From: Agromyces badenianii
GTDB lineage: Bacteria > Actinomycetota > Actinomycetes > Actinomycetales > Microbacteriaceae
NCBI RefSeq assembly: GCF_003070885.1
Contig: NZ_CP028913.1
Span: 434,001 to 498,000, forward strand
Direction of reading: 5' to 3'
DNA length: 64,000 nucleotides
Shown here: one piece after another, positions 26,699-34,628 of the stretch
Position numbering within the stretch: the stretch's first letter is position 1
Layout: each line of letters opens with the position of its first letter
Notes under the pieces: model-generated
What the model saw: only the letters and a program-made list of their open reading frames with translations
Databases searched by the model: none
Told to the model about the DNA's origin: nothing
Translations under genes and position numbers: made by a program

Positions 26699-28087
26699 TC
26701 AGCGCAGCGGCACGCCCACGTCGCTCCCGCCCTCGGGGGTGAGCCTCGCGTTCATCGCGAGCAGCGTCGGCGCGGGCACGAAGCCGCCGGCGAAGAGCGC
26801 CTCGCCCTGCCGGAACCACGGCGACCGCGCGATGAGCGCCGCCGGCGCGTAGCCGAAGTACGTCGCGAGCCCGTCGAGATCGACGGGCGAGCTCATCTTC
26901 ATGAGGGCGAGGTTGTCGCACTGGGAGATGATGCCGGGGTGCACCTTCGACGGTCGCTGCGTCGAGAGCAGCAGCCACAGGCCGAACTTCCGCCCCTCGG
27001 CGGCGATCTGGATGATGCGCTCGCGTACCGCGACCGCGAGCGGTGACGACAGCTCGGGCGAACAGAGGTTGTGGGCCTCGTCGATCACGAGCAGCACCGG
27101 CCGCCGCTCCTCGCGTCGGGTCCAGAGCTCGTCGAGCACCGAGAGCGCGACGACGAGGTGCTGGTCGGGCGTCGAGAAGCCGCCGAGGTCGAGCACCGTG
27201 GCATCCGCTCGCTCGTCGATCACGAGCGTCGCCTCGCGATCGCGGCCCGCCCAGACCTCCCAGCTCAGCAGGCCCATGTTCTCGATGCGGAGTCCGAGGG
27301 CGCGCCGCACCGGGTCGTCGGAGCCGAGCAGTTCGGGCAGCAGCACTCCCGGATCGACCTCGCTGAGCGTCTCGCGGAGGTGCACGGCGGCGTTGAACTC
27401 CTCACGGTCGACGACCGGATCGAGTCGGAGCACTGCCGCCTTCGCCTCGGCCGTCATCGCCGTGAACCGGGCGCGAAGCGGGTCGGCGCCCGCCGTGTTC
27501 GGGCGCAGCACACGGATGTCGCGGTGCCGCAGCAGCTCGGCACCGGGCCCGCTCGCGTCGGGGTTCAGCTCGCCGAGTCGCACGAAGTCGGAGTTCGGGT
27601 CGAAGACGACCACGGGCAGCGCCGTGTGCGCGATGAGCTGCTCGAGCACCACGCCGAGCGCATACGTCTTGCCGGAGCCGCTCTGACCGCACCAGAAGGT
27701 GTGCCGGTTGAAGCGGTGGGCGAGCAGTCGCGCCGGCCTGATCGGCGGGCTGAGGTTCACCCCGACCTCGAGGGTGGCGCCGAGCGCCGCGTGCACGAGG
27801 TCGATCGTCTCGGCGTCGGCGGCCTCGACCGCTGCGTCCGCGAAGGGGTGGCTGGCTCGCGGGTCGAAACGGTCGCCCTCGATCGCACCGAGCAGGCGTC
27901 CGTGCAGCGCCTCGGGCGCACCGGGCGCAGCCGTCTCGCGAGCTTCGACGAGGGCGAGCTGGCGACCCTGCCCCGTGGTGACGAGCAGCAGGGTGCCCGC
28001 GATGAACGGCGTGCCCGCGGCATCCGGAACCGTGAACGATCGTCCGTCGTCGGAGTGGGCCGGAAGCGGCGTGCTGGGCTCGGTCAT
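26699..28087 (-). CDS. HerA/DUF87-type hexameric ATPase
   Basis: 462 residues. N-terminal HAS-barrel-like beta region (TPFIAGTLLLVTTGQGRQLA), Walker A FWCGQSGSGKTYALGVVLEQ (about 132-151), PVVVFDPNSDFVRLGE, Walker B RPVLLVIDEAHNLCSP, sensor LLLSTQRPSKVHPGIISQCD. HerA-like ATPases are DNA translocases usually paired with NurA nuclease in end resection, or used in mobile defence systems. Here no nuclease or partner adjoins it; neighbours are aceB (convergent) and an MFS gene upstream. The start at 28087 has a CATGAT -10 box six bases before it (leaderless). Role unknown. Confidence 0.83.
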   Translation of the reverse strand: MTEPSTPLPAHSDDGRSFTVPDAAGTPFIAGTLLLVTTGQGRQLALVEARETAAPGAPEALHGRLLGAIEGDRFDPRASHPFADAAVEAADAETIDLVHAALGATLEVGVNLSPPIRPARLLAHRFNRHTFWCGQSGSGKTYALGVVLEQLIAHTALPVVVFDPNSDFVRLGELNPDASGPGAELLRHRDIRVLRPNTAGADPLRARFTAMTAEAKAAVLRLDPVVDREEFNAAVHLRETLSEVDPGVLLPELLGSDDPVRRALGLRIENMGLLSWEVWAGRDREATLVIDERADATVLDLGGFSTPDQHLVVALSVLDELWTRREERRPVLLVIDEAHNLCSPELSSPLAVAVRERIIQIAAEGRKFGLWLLLSTQRPSKVHPGIISQCDNLALMKMSSPVDLDGLATYFGYAPAALIARSPWFRQGEALFAGGFVPAPTLLAMNARLTPEGGSDVGVPLR

Positions 28088-28093
28088 GCGCCG

Positions 28094-28099
28094 ATCATG
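28094..28099 (-). promoter_or_regulatory. -10 box of leaderless promoter for the HerA-like gene
   Basis: Minus-strand CATGAT, six bases, then the ATG at 28087. Confidence 0.4.
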
Positions 28100-28150
28100 C
28101 CACGCAGGCCTCGCGGTGCGACAGGGTGGCGAGGGATGCGTCGGTGTGTC

Positions 28151-28200
28151 GCGCTATGCCGAGGCGGCCTCGGCGGCGCTATGCCGAGGCGGCCTCGGCG
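28151..28200. repeat. Exact 25-bp tandem duplication covering a stop codon
   Basis: 28151-28175 and 28176-28200 are identical (begin GCGCTATGCC). The second copy contains the TAG stop and last five codons of the minus-strand MFS gene; the first copy repeats them downstream. Each copy holds the hairpin GCCGAGG-CGG-CCTCGGC. Confidence 0.85.
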
Positions 28201-29552
28201 GTGCGCGCCGCACGCCGGGCGAGCCAGCGGATGCCGAGGCCCGAGGCGAGGAAGATCGCGGCGAGCGCGACCCAGCCCGAGAACCCGTGCGAGATCGCCG
28301 TGGCGTTGACGACGAGGGGCGCGGCGAGGGCTCCGACCGTGTAGCCCATGCCGAACACGCCCTGATAGCTGCCCGCCCGCGCCGGGTCGGCGAGCTCGAA
28401 GCTGAGCCCCCACCCGCCCGCCTGCGAGAGCACCTCGGCGAAGGCGTGGGTGATCGCGGCGACGACGAGCACCGCGATCGCGAAACCGACGGGCAGCCCG
28501 GCTGCCGAGGCGTACACGAGGCACGCGGCGGCCATCAGCCACGCGGCGATGCCCGAGACGCGGGCGGCGGCGCGCAGGTCGTGCGTGCCGCGCGAGAGCG
28601 GCACCTGGAAGATCACCACGATCACGGTGTTGAGGATGAGGAGCGCCGCGACGACGGCTTCGGGGGCGGCGGTCTCGCGCGCGATCCAGAGCGGCACCCC
28701 GAGCTCAGCGACGCCGAACTGCATGCCGAACACGGCGCTGAGGGCGGTGAGCACGAGGTAGCGCGGGTCGCGCCAGGGCGAGTGCCGGCGCCATGCGCGC
28801 CGTTCGGCGACGGCGGCTTCCGCGCTCGCCGCGGCGTCGACGGAGCCGGTCGCCGTCGTCACGGGGGCTGCAGCCGTGCGCGACTGGGCGTCGACCCGGG
28901 ATGGAAGGCGCACGAGCTGGATGAGTCCGAGCAGGTAGAGCGCACCGGCCCCGGCGATGAGCGTGCGATACGCCTCCGCCGTGCCGAGGGCCAGGGCGAG
29001 CGCGCCGAGCCCCGAGCCCGCGGCGATGGCCACGTTCGTGACGGCGCGGAGCACGGCACGGGCGTGCACGCGTCCCTCGCCCTCGAAGCCGCGGGCGATG
29101 ATCGCCGACCGGGTCGAGTTCGCGGCCTGCTCGAAGAAGCCGCAGACGACGGCGATCACGAGGGCGGTGACGAAGTCGCCGGCGAAGACGTAGGTGATGA
29201 GCGCGACGCCCTCGATGGCGGTGAAGACGATGAGGAGGCGTTTGGCGCTGAATCGGTCGGCGAGCCAGCCGCCCGCGAGGGAGGCGACCACGCCCGCCGC
29301 ACTCGCGGCGGCGAGCACGATCGCGACCTCGTGCGGCGCGAGGCCGACGATGAAGGTGAAGTAGAGCACCGTCACGGTGAGGAAGATGCCGCGTCCCACG
29401 CGGGAGATGAGGGTCGCGCCGACGAGGATTCGCAGCACCGGATCGGAGACGGATGCCGCGAGGCGGGCGAAGAGCGACGGCGTGCCGGGCGTCTCTGGGG
29501 CGATCGTCGGCACGGTTCCCGTGTCGGGTGTCGTCGGGGAGGGAGGGCTCAC
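28179..29552 (-). CDS. Major facilitator superfamily transporter
   Basis: 457 residues, about 12 hydrophobic segments in two halves joined by a cytoplasmic linker (about 215-260, Ala-rich with RRAWRRHSPWRD). The MFS A-motif is visible as GGWLADRFSAKRLLIV. Substrate unknown; the form resembles actinobacterial drug or metabolite exporters. GTG start at 29552; no good ribosome site is seen. Divergent from an ArsR-type regulator (29609), only 56 bases apart, which probably controls it. Confidence 0.85.
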   Translation of the reverse strand: MSPPSPTTPDTGTVPTIAPETPGTPSLFARLAASVSDPVLRILVGATLISRVGRGIFLTVTVLYFTFIVGLAPHEVAIVLAAASAAGVVASLAGGWLADRFSAKRLLIVFTAIEGVALITYVFAGDFVTALVIAVVCGFFEQAANSTRSAIIARGFEGEGRVHARAVLRAVTNVAIAAGSGLGALALALGTAEAYRTLIAGAGALYLLGLIQLVRLPSRVDAQSRTAAAPVTTATGSVDAAASAEAAVAERRAWRRHSPWRDPRYLVLTALSAVFGMQFGVAELGVPLWIARETAAPEAVVAALLILNTVIVVIFQVPLSRGTHDLRAAARVSGIAAWLMAAACLVYASAAGLPVGFAIAVLVVAAITHAFAEVLSQAGGWGLSFELADPARAGSYQGVFGMGYTVGALAAPLVVNATAISHGFSGWVALAAIFLASGLGIRWLARRAARTAEAASA

Positions 29553-29594
29553 TCGTACAGTTCTCGCAGACCCGTCGGTGCCGAGAAATTGATG

Positions 29595-29606
29595 TAGCGT
29601 TGCGCT
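29595..29606 (+). promoter_or_regulatory. -10 box and small palindrome before the ArsR-type gene
   Basis: TAGCGT (29595-29600) lies eight bases before the ATG at 29609. The inverted repeat AGCG-TTG-CGCT (29596-29606) overlaps it and could be an operator shared with the divergent MFS gene. Confidence 0.35.
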
Positions 29607-29608
29607 TC

Positions 29609-30568
29609 ATGTTGCGATACGTGCTCACCGAGGGCGACGTCGCGTCCGTGCGCTTCGGCATCTCGCCGCTCTGCGAACTCGGGCTGTCGCTGCGAGCCAT
29701 CGACGATCCGGCACGGTTCCCCCTCCAGCTGCCGTGGCTGCGCCGCACCGAGGCGGCGCGCGCCGACCTCGACGTCGAGGCGCTGCACGGCCTCATCGAT
29801 GACCGGCTGTGGACGCCCGACTTCCTGAACCCCCGCCCCGAGTCGCCGCTCACCCGGCTCGACGACGAGTTCGAGCAGCTGCTCGCGACACCCTCGCAGA
29901 CCTTCATCCGCGACCTGGTGGCGGTGCACGGGCACGTGCCGGCGGTGTTCGCCGGTTCGCCGAAGACGGCCATCCGACGCATCGTGCGCGCGTTGCAAGA
30001 GCTCTGGGATGCCTCCTTCGCGCCCTACTGGCCGCGCATGCGGGCGGTGCTCGAGGCCGACGTCGTCTACCGTGGACGCCAGATCGCCCAGAGCGGGCTC
30101 TCGACCATGCTGAACGGCATCTCCTCGACGGTCGACTATGCCGACGGCGTCGTATCGGTGCGGCTGAGAGACCCGAACGACCGCCGGCACCGCATCGACG
30201 GTCTCGGGCTCACGCTCCTGCCGACGATGTTCACGCGGCGAGGCTCGGCACCGGTCGGCGACGGCCCGCCGATGATCATGTACCCGGCGCGCGGGCAGGG
30301 CGCGCTCTGGGAGACGGAGCAGGTGGCCAACCCCGCCGCGGTCGCCGCGATTCTCGGCGAGACCCGGGCGAGCCTGCTCTCAGCCCTCGGCGACCCGGCG
30401 TCGTCGACGGAACTCGGGGTGCGCTTCGGCGTCACGCCGTCGGCGGTGAACCAGCACCTGCGGGCGCTGCGCGATGCCGGCCTGCTCGTCTCGACGCGGT
30501 ACGGCCACAGCGTGCTCTACCTGCGCAGCGAGCTGGGCAGCGCACTGCTCGACGCGCGGGCGGGGTGA
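29609..30568 (+). CDS. ArsR-type winged-helix regulator with N-terminal DUF5937-like domain
   Basis: 319 residues. The N-terminal domain starts MLRYVLTEGDVASVRFGISP, typical of the DUF5937/ArsR actinobacterial family. The C-terminal winged helix (about 250-315: SSTELGVRFGVTPSAVNQHL, RALRDAGLLVSTRYGHSVLY) binds DNA. Divergent from the MFS transporter at 29552, so it likely represses or activates that gene. No metal-binding Cys pair of classic ArsR is visible. The start is chosen at the conserved N-terminus; the transcript may be leaderless. Confidence 0.83.
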   Translation: MLRYVLTEGDVASVRFGISPLCELGLSLRAIDDPARFPLQLPWLRRTEAARADLDVEALHGLIDDRLWTPDFLNPRPESPLTRLDDEFEQLLATPSQTFIRDLVAVHGHVPAVFAGSPKTAIRRIVRALQELWDASFAPYWPRMRAVLEADVVYRGRQIAQSGLSTMLNGISSTVDYADGVVSVRLRDPNDRRHRIDGLGLTLLPTMFTRRGSAPVGDGPPMIMYPARGQGALWETEQVANPAAVAAILGETRASLLSALGDPASSTELGVRFGVTPSAVNQHLRALRDAGLLVSTRYGHSVLYLRSELGSALLDARAG

Positions 30569-30596
30569 CGCGGGCCGTCGCCACTGCGGCGCCCGC

Positions 30597-30630
30597 GGCG
30601 CTCAGGCGGGGTGGGCGCTCAGGCAGGGTC
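30597..30630. repeat. 17-bp tandem duplication covering a stop codon
   Basis: GGCGCTCAGGCGGGGTG (30597-30613) and GGCGCTCAGGCAGGGTC (30614-30630) differ at two positions. The second contains the TGA stop of the minus-strand oxidoreductase gene (30619-30621). It lies between convergent genes. Confidence 0.75.
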
Positions 30631-31581
30631 GGGCGCGACCCGCAGCACCACCTTGCCGCGCACATGGCCGGCCTCGATCAGCCGGTGCGCCTCGGCACCG
30701 TCTTCGAGCGGCAGCTCTCGGTCGAGGTGCACGCGCACGGCGCCGTCGTCGATGAGACGGGTGATCACCGAGAGCGTGCGGGCATCGGGTGCGACCGAGT
30801 AGCCGGTGGCGCGGATGCCCCGGGCGGCCGCCTCCTCGTCCATCGTCGGCCATGACCCCGTTGGCACCGTCACGATCAGCCCGGCCGGACGCAGCGCTTC
30901 GAGCGAGCGCGTGCCCGTGTCATCCTTCGCATTGCCGATCAGGTCGATGACGACGTCTTGACCGGTGACGACCTCTTCGAAGCGCTCGCTCGTGTAGTCG
31001 ATCACTCGGCGTGCACCGAGCCCGCGCACGAAGTCGGCGTTGCGGGCCGACGCGGTCGCGGTGACGACAGCGCCGAAGTAGGCGGCGAACTGCACCGCGA
31101 AGTGACCGACGCCGCCGGCGGCCGCGTGGATGAGCACGCGCTGCCCGTCGTGCACCCGGGCCGTGTCGACGACCGCTCCCCATGCCGTGAGCGCGGCGAG
31201 CGGCACGGCCGCCGCCTCGGCGAACGTCAGGGTGGCCGGCATGCGCGTGAGACTCAGCGAACTCACCGAGATGAGCTCGGCGTAGCTGCCGCCCGCCCGG
31301 GGCACTCGGCCCATGCCGTAGACCCGGTCGCCCGGCTGCAGCGGATGAGCCGAGTAGGGCACCGCCTCGACGACTCCGGCGAAGTCGCCGCCGAGCACGA
31401 CCGGGAAAGCGGGGATCGCCTTCGCGACGCCCCGCCCGGCCCGGGTCTTCGCGTCGATCGGGTTCACGCCGGCCGCCATGACCCGCACGAGCACCTCGTC
31501 GCTGACGCGGATCGGATCGGGCACCTCGGCGATGTGCAGCTCTTCAGCCCCGCCCGTCTGATCGATCACCAATGCCCGCAT
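30619..31581 (-). CDS. Zinc-free NADP-dependent oxidoreductase (quinone oxidoreductase-like MDR)
   Basis: 320 residues. Medium-chain dehydrogenase fold with VMAAGVNPIDAKTRAGRG, FPVVLGGDFAGVVEAV, the NADP motif VLIHAAAGGVGHFAVQFAAY and C-terminal IEAGHVRGKVVLRV. Zinc ligands are absent, as in quinone oxidoreductase/zeta-crystallin enzymes. It reduces quinones or activated enones in the cytoplasm. ATG 31581 has GGGAGGG eight to nine bases upstream; GTG 31587 is too close to that site. Confidence 0.87.
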   Translation of the reverse strand: MRALVIDQTGGAEELHIAEVPDPIRVSDEVLVRVMAAGVNPIDAKTRAGRGVAKAIPAFPVVLGGDFAGVVEAVPYSAHPLQPGDRVYGMGRVPRAGGSYAELISVSSLSLTRMPATLTFAEAAAVPLAALTAWGAVVDTARVHDGQRVLIHAAAGGVGHFAVQFAAYFGAVVTATASARNADFVRGLGARRVIDYTSERFEEVVTGQDVVIDLIGNAKDDTGTRSLEALRPAGLIVTVPTGSWPTMDEEAAARGIRATGYSVAPDARTLSVITRLIDDGAVRVHLDRELPLEDGAEAHRLIEAGHVRGKVVLRVAPDPA

Positions 31582-31766
31582 CGACACACCCTCCCGAGAT
31601 CGTCCATTGCACAGTATCCGTCCTCGCTATGATCGCACCGACCCCGGGTGGCCGGTGGTGTCGCCGACGAGGGGCTTCACGATCCTCTCTCCGGAGCGCG
31701 CCGACGCCGCCGACCCCATCGAGCGACCGCGCATCCAGTTGCGCCGCGCGCAGGAGTTCTTCGCGC

Positions 31767-32567
31767 TCAGGCCCGTGTGTGCTGCAGCCAGCGGGCCACA
31801 CCCTCGCGCAGCAGCGCCGTCTGCGCGGGCAGCCCGTCGTCGCGAGCCGGAAGTTCGACGAGCGGCGCGTCGAGGGCGGCCGCCCACCGCTCGGCGAGCG
31901 GATAGGGGTGCACCGGGTCGCGCCGAGCGCCGATGACGAGCGAGCGGATGCCGCGGCCCGCGAGCCCGCCGAGTTCGGCGTCGGCCGTGAACGCGCGGTT
32001 GCGCGGGATCTCGACGAGGCGCATGGCCCGCCGCGCGGCATCGGGCGTCGTGAACTGGGCCAGGAGCGCCCGCCCGCCCGTCGGTGACTCCGAGACGATG
32101 CGCTGGAAGATCGCCCGCTCGCGGAATTCCTCGGTGCCCGCAGGGCCGGCGTCGGCGAGGATCTGCCCGATCACCGGGAAGACCCGCAGGTGCTCGGGCA
32201 GCGGGCGGTCGTCGAACGAGGGTCGCACGAAGATCGCGCGTTCGATCGGCAGCAGCTCGTCGAGCGCGAGCCGCAGTGCGAGCGCTGCGCCGAGCGAGAT
32301 GCCGATCACGGTGAGCGGGGCGGATGCCTCGGGCGGCGGGCCGCCGGCCTCGGAGATCGTCTCCCGCACGCTCTGAGCGACCTCGGCGGCGAGCCGGTCG
32401 ATGTCGAAGTCTGCGGGCTCGCCCACCGTGAGGAACCCGCCGTGGGCCCGGACGTCTGGCGCGACGATGAGCTCGTCGGCGCCGACTGCGGCGTGCACGG
32501 CGGGGGTGAGGAGATCGAGGGGCTGACGCCGGTCGGCGCCCAGACCGTGCAGGAGGACAGTCGTCAT
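31767..32567 (-). CDS. Alpha/beta-hydrolase fold protein
   Basis: 266 residues. It starts directly with the oxyanion-type strand TTVLLHGLGADRR, has the nucleophile elbow VIGISLGAALA (Ser in G-I-S-L-G) and IRSLVIGARRDPVHPYPLAE, which should hold the acid residue. A C-terminal His (LQHTRA) is possible but not in the usual context, so the triad is not fully assigned. ATG has GGGAGGAA upstream. The substrate is unknown. The 31582-31766 stretch between it and the oxidoreductase shows no convincing gene. Confidence 0.8.
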   Translation of the reverse strand: MTTVLLHGLGADRRQPLDLLTPAVHAAVGADELIVAPDVRAHGGFLTVGEPADFDIDRLAAEVAQSVRETISEAGGPPPEASAPLTVIGISLGAALALRLALDELLPIERAIFVRPSFDDRPLPEHLRVFPVIGQILADAGPAGTEEFRERAIFQRIVSESPTGGRALLAQFTTPDAARRAMRLVEIPRNRAFTADAELGGLAGRGIRSLVIGARRDPVHPYPLAERWAAALDAPLVELPARDDGLPAQTALLREGVARWLQHTRA

Positions 32568-32626
32568 CTGGTGGTTCCTCCCGACAGTTGGGTGCTAAGC
32601 GAGTGGGTGAAGCGAGGTGAGGACCA

Positions 32627-33277
32627 TCACGAGCGCCGCCCCGAGAGCTCGGCGATGAGCTCGTCGGCCAGTCTCACGAGGATCGCGATCTGGTCGTCGT
32701 CGCGATCGACCCAACGGTACTCGGGCTCGTCGCGAATCGGCACGAAGTCGTCGTGCTGCTCCCAGACGACGAGCGTGCGGTCGGCGCCGAGCACGTACTG
32801 CTGCCACCAGACCTGGCGCAGGTAGCTTCGGGGGATGCCGCGCCACGGCCGAGACGTGGTCTTGATCTCGCAAAGCTCGAGGGCGCCGACGGGGGTCACC
32901 CGCAGGCCGTCGGGGGTGGCGAGGTGCCGGTGCTCGGTCTCAGCGTGGAAGAGCAGGCTCGACGGTTCGATGTCGTGGCTTCGGCGCACCCAGTCGGCGA
33001 TGACGGGTTCGCGGGCCTTGCCGTGGTCGGTGTACCGGCTGCCGCCGAACGAGCTGCCGTGCCGCTTCTCCCATGCGGCCGAGCGAACCGAGGCGAACGA
33101 GGCGAGCTTCGCGGCATCCGTCGCCGTGATGCCGCGGGAGCGGGCCCGGAGCCACGCGACCCGATCGCTCGAATCCGCCACGACGCGCGAGTGGCACGCA
33201 TGCCGCGGGCGCTCGTCGACCGCGACCGCCATCGCCGCATCTTCGAGGTCGAAGAGGGCGAAGGGGGTGTCGGGCAC
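32627..33277 (-). CDS. YqaJ-type (lambda-exonuclease-like) nuclease
   Basis: 216 residues. YqaJ fold: SDRVAWLRARSRGITATDAA at the substrate end, HGKAREPVIADWV (Glu), ATPDGL (Asp), LELCEIKTT (the E-x-K of the PD-(D/E)XK core) and YLRQVWWQQYVLG (Gln/Tyr). All catalytic positions of a PD-(D/E)XK 5'-3' exonuclease are present. Relatives are mostly phage recombination nucleases paired with RecT; none is near, and similar chromosomal copies occur in actinobacteria. Start: GTG 33277, preceded by TACGCT and six bases (leaderless). Confidence 0.82.
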   Translation of the reverse strand: MPDTPFALFDLEDAAMAVAVDERPRHACHSRVVADSSDRVAWLRARSRGITATDAAKLASFASVRSAAWEKRHGSSFGGSRYTDHGKAREPVIADWVRRSHDIEPSSLLFHAETEHRHLATPDGLRVTPVGALELCEIKTTSRPWRGIPRSYLRQVWWQQYVLGADRTLVVWEQHDDFVPIRDEPEYRWVDRDDDQIAILVRLADELIAELSGRRS

Positions 33278-33283
33278 CCTTCG

Positions 33284-33289
33284 AGCGTA
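33284..33289 (-). promoter_or_regulatory. -10 box of leaderless promoter for the YqaJ gene
   Basis: Minus-strand TACGCT, six bases, GTG at 33277. This supports GTG as the start. Confidence 0.4.
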
Positions 33290-33333
33290 CCCTTCCCACC
33301 CGTCTTCCGGCCGAGGCCGTGCGCGCGCCCGCG

Positions 33334-34521
33334 TCAGCGCGCGGCGAGGGCGTCGATGCCCTCGGGCGAGAGCGCGTGGTGGATCGCGAGCATGCTCGCC
33401 CCGAGCACGGCGGCGTTCTCCGCGGCGGCGGACTGCACGATCGCGAGGTGCTCGGTGGCGAGTGGCATCGAGCGCGTGTAGACGACCTCTCGCACCCCGG
33501 CGATGAGGTGCTCGCCGGCCCGCGCCATCGATCCGCCGATCGCGACGACCGAGGGGTTCACGAGGCTGACGCAGGCGGTCAGCACCTCGCCGATGTCCCG
33601 GCCGGCCTGGCGCACGGCCTGGATCGCGTCGATGTCGCCGCGCTTGACGAGCTCGACGACGTCGTTGCCCGAGTTCGCCGCGACGCCCTGCTCGCGAAGC
33701 GCCCTGGCGATCGCGGGGCCCGAGGCGAGGGCCTCGAGGCATCCGCGGTTGCCGCAGTGGCAGGGCACGTCGCTGCCGCGCGCGACCCGCACGTGGCCGA
33801 TGTCGCCGGCGATGCCCTGTGCACCCCGTTGCAGGAGCCCGCCCGAGATGATGCCGGAGCCGATGCCGGTGGCGACCTTCACGAACATGAGGTGCTCGAC
33901 CTGCGGCCAGGCGAGGGCGCGTTCGCCGAGCGCCATGATGTTCACGTCGTTGTCGACGAGCACGGGCACCTCGAGGTGCTGCTGCACCCAGCCCGGCACG
34001 TCGAAGCGATCCCAGCCTGGCATGATCGGCGGGTTCACCGGGCGGCCACTGGAGTGCTCGACCGGGCCGGGCACGCCGATGCCGATCGCGGCGAGCTCGT
34101 GCCGATCGCGGCCGAGCCCGTCGATGAGGGCGAGGCCGGTGTCGACCATCCAGCCGAGCACGGACTCCGGCCCCTGGGCGATGTCCATGGGTTCACCGTG
34201 CTCGGCGAGCACGGTGCCCGAGAGATCGGTGACGGCGATCGTGGCGTGCGAGGCGCCGAGGTCGGCGGCGAGCACGATGCGGGCCGAGGGGTTCAGGGCG
34301 AACTGCGACGGCGGCCGGCCGCCGGTCGACGCGGCGTCGGCGACGGGGGAGACCAGCCCGAGCCGCATGAGCTCGTCGACGCGCGCCGCGATGGTCGATC
34401 GGGCGAGACCGGTGCTGGCCGCGAGTGAGGCGCGGGTGCGGGGGGCGCCGTCGCGAAGCAGCTGGAAGAGCTCACTCGCCCCCGAGCTGCCGAGTGCCGA
34501 GCCCCGGCTGATGTCGACCAT
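33334..34521 (-). CDS. ROK-family transcriptional repressor
   Basis: 395 residues. N-terminal winged helix (about 10-70: SELFQLLRDGAPRTRASLAA, STGLARSTIAARVDEL), then the ROK sugar-binding fold: VLAADLGASHATIAVTD, GIGVPGPVEHSSGRPVNPP, VLVDNDVNIMALGE, and the zinc/ROK signature HVRVARGSDVPCHCGNRGCL with the Cys-x-Cys-x4-Cys ligands. It should repress the divergent sugar operon (34629-42882) until an inducer sugar binds. The ATG at 34521 is preferred; an in-frame ATG at 34548 adds nine non-conserved residues. Confidence 0.9.
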   Translation of the reverse strand: MVDISRGSALGSSGASELFQLLRDGAPRTRASLAASTGLARSTIAARVDELMRLGLVSPVADAASTGGRPPSQFALNPSARIVLAADLGASHATIAVTDLSGTVLAEHGEPMDIAQGPESVLGWMVDTGLALIDGLGRDRHELAAIGIGVPGPVEHSSGRPVNPPIMPGWDRFDVPGWVQQHLEVPVLVDNDVNIMALGERALAWPQVEHLMFVKVATGIGSGIISGGLLQRGAQGIAGDIGHVRVARGSDVPCHCGNRGCLEALASGPAIARALREQGVAANSGNDVVELVKRGDIDAIQAVRQAGRDIGEVLTACVSLVNPSVVAIGGSMARAGEHLIAGVREVVYTRSMPLATEHLAIVQSAAAENAAVLGASMLAIHHALSPEGIDALAAR

Positions 34522-34585
34522 GCACTGAGTAAAGCACACCAACTTCACCCGCAGATAAATCTCGAAGATGTAACGACTTCTGCAA

Positions 34586-34609
34586 CTTTTGACGAAAGAC
34601 TAGCAAAAG
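34586..34609. promoter_or_regulatory. Inverted repeat, candidate ROK operator
   Basis: CTTTTG-N12-CAAAAG, in an unusually A/T-rich stretch between the ROK gene and the sugar operon. It contains TTGACG (34589-34594), a possible -35 box. Confidence 0.45.
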
Positions 34610-34628
34610 ATGCTGCGACTGTGTCAGC

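Noticed and set aside
31607..31766. Possible small gene or remnant (high-GC3 codons reading VSPTRGFTILSPERADAADP)
   Set aside because: There is no ribosome site or recognisable family, and it runs into the opposite hydrolase gene. It could be a decayed gene end, but there is no support beyond codon bias.
32627..33277. YqaJ nuclease taken as sign of a prophage
   Set aside because: No integrase, terminase, structural or RecT gene, no att-like repeats and no change in base composition around it.
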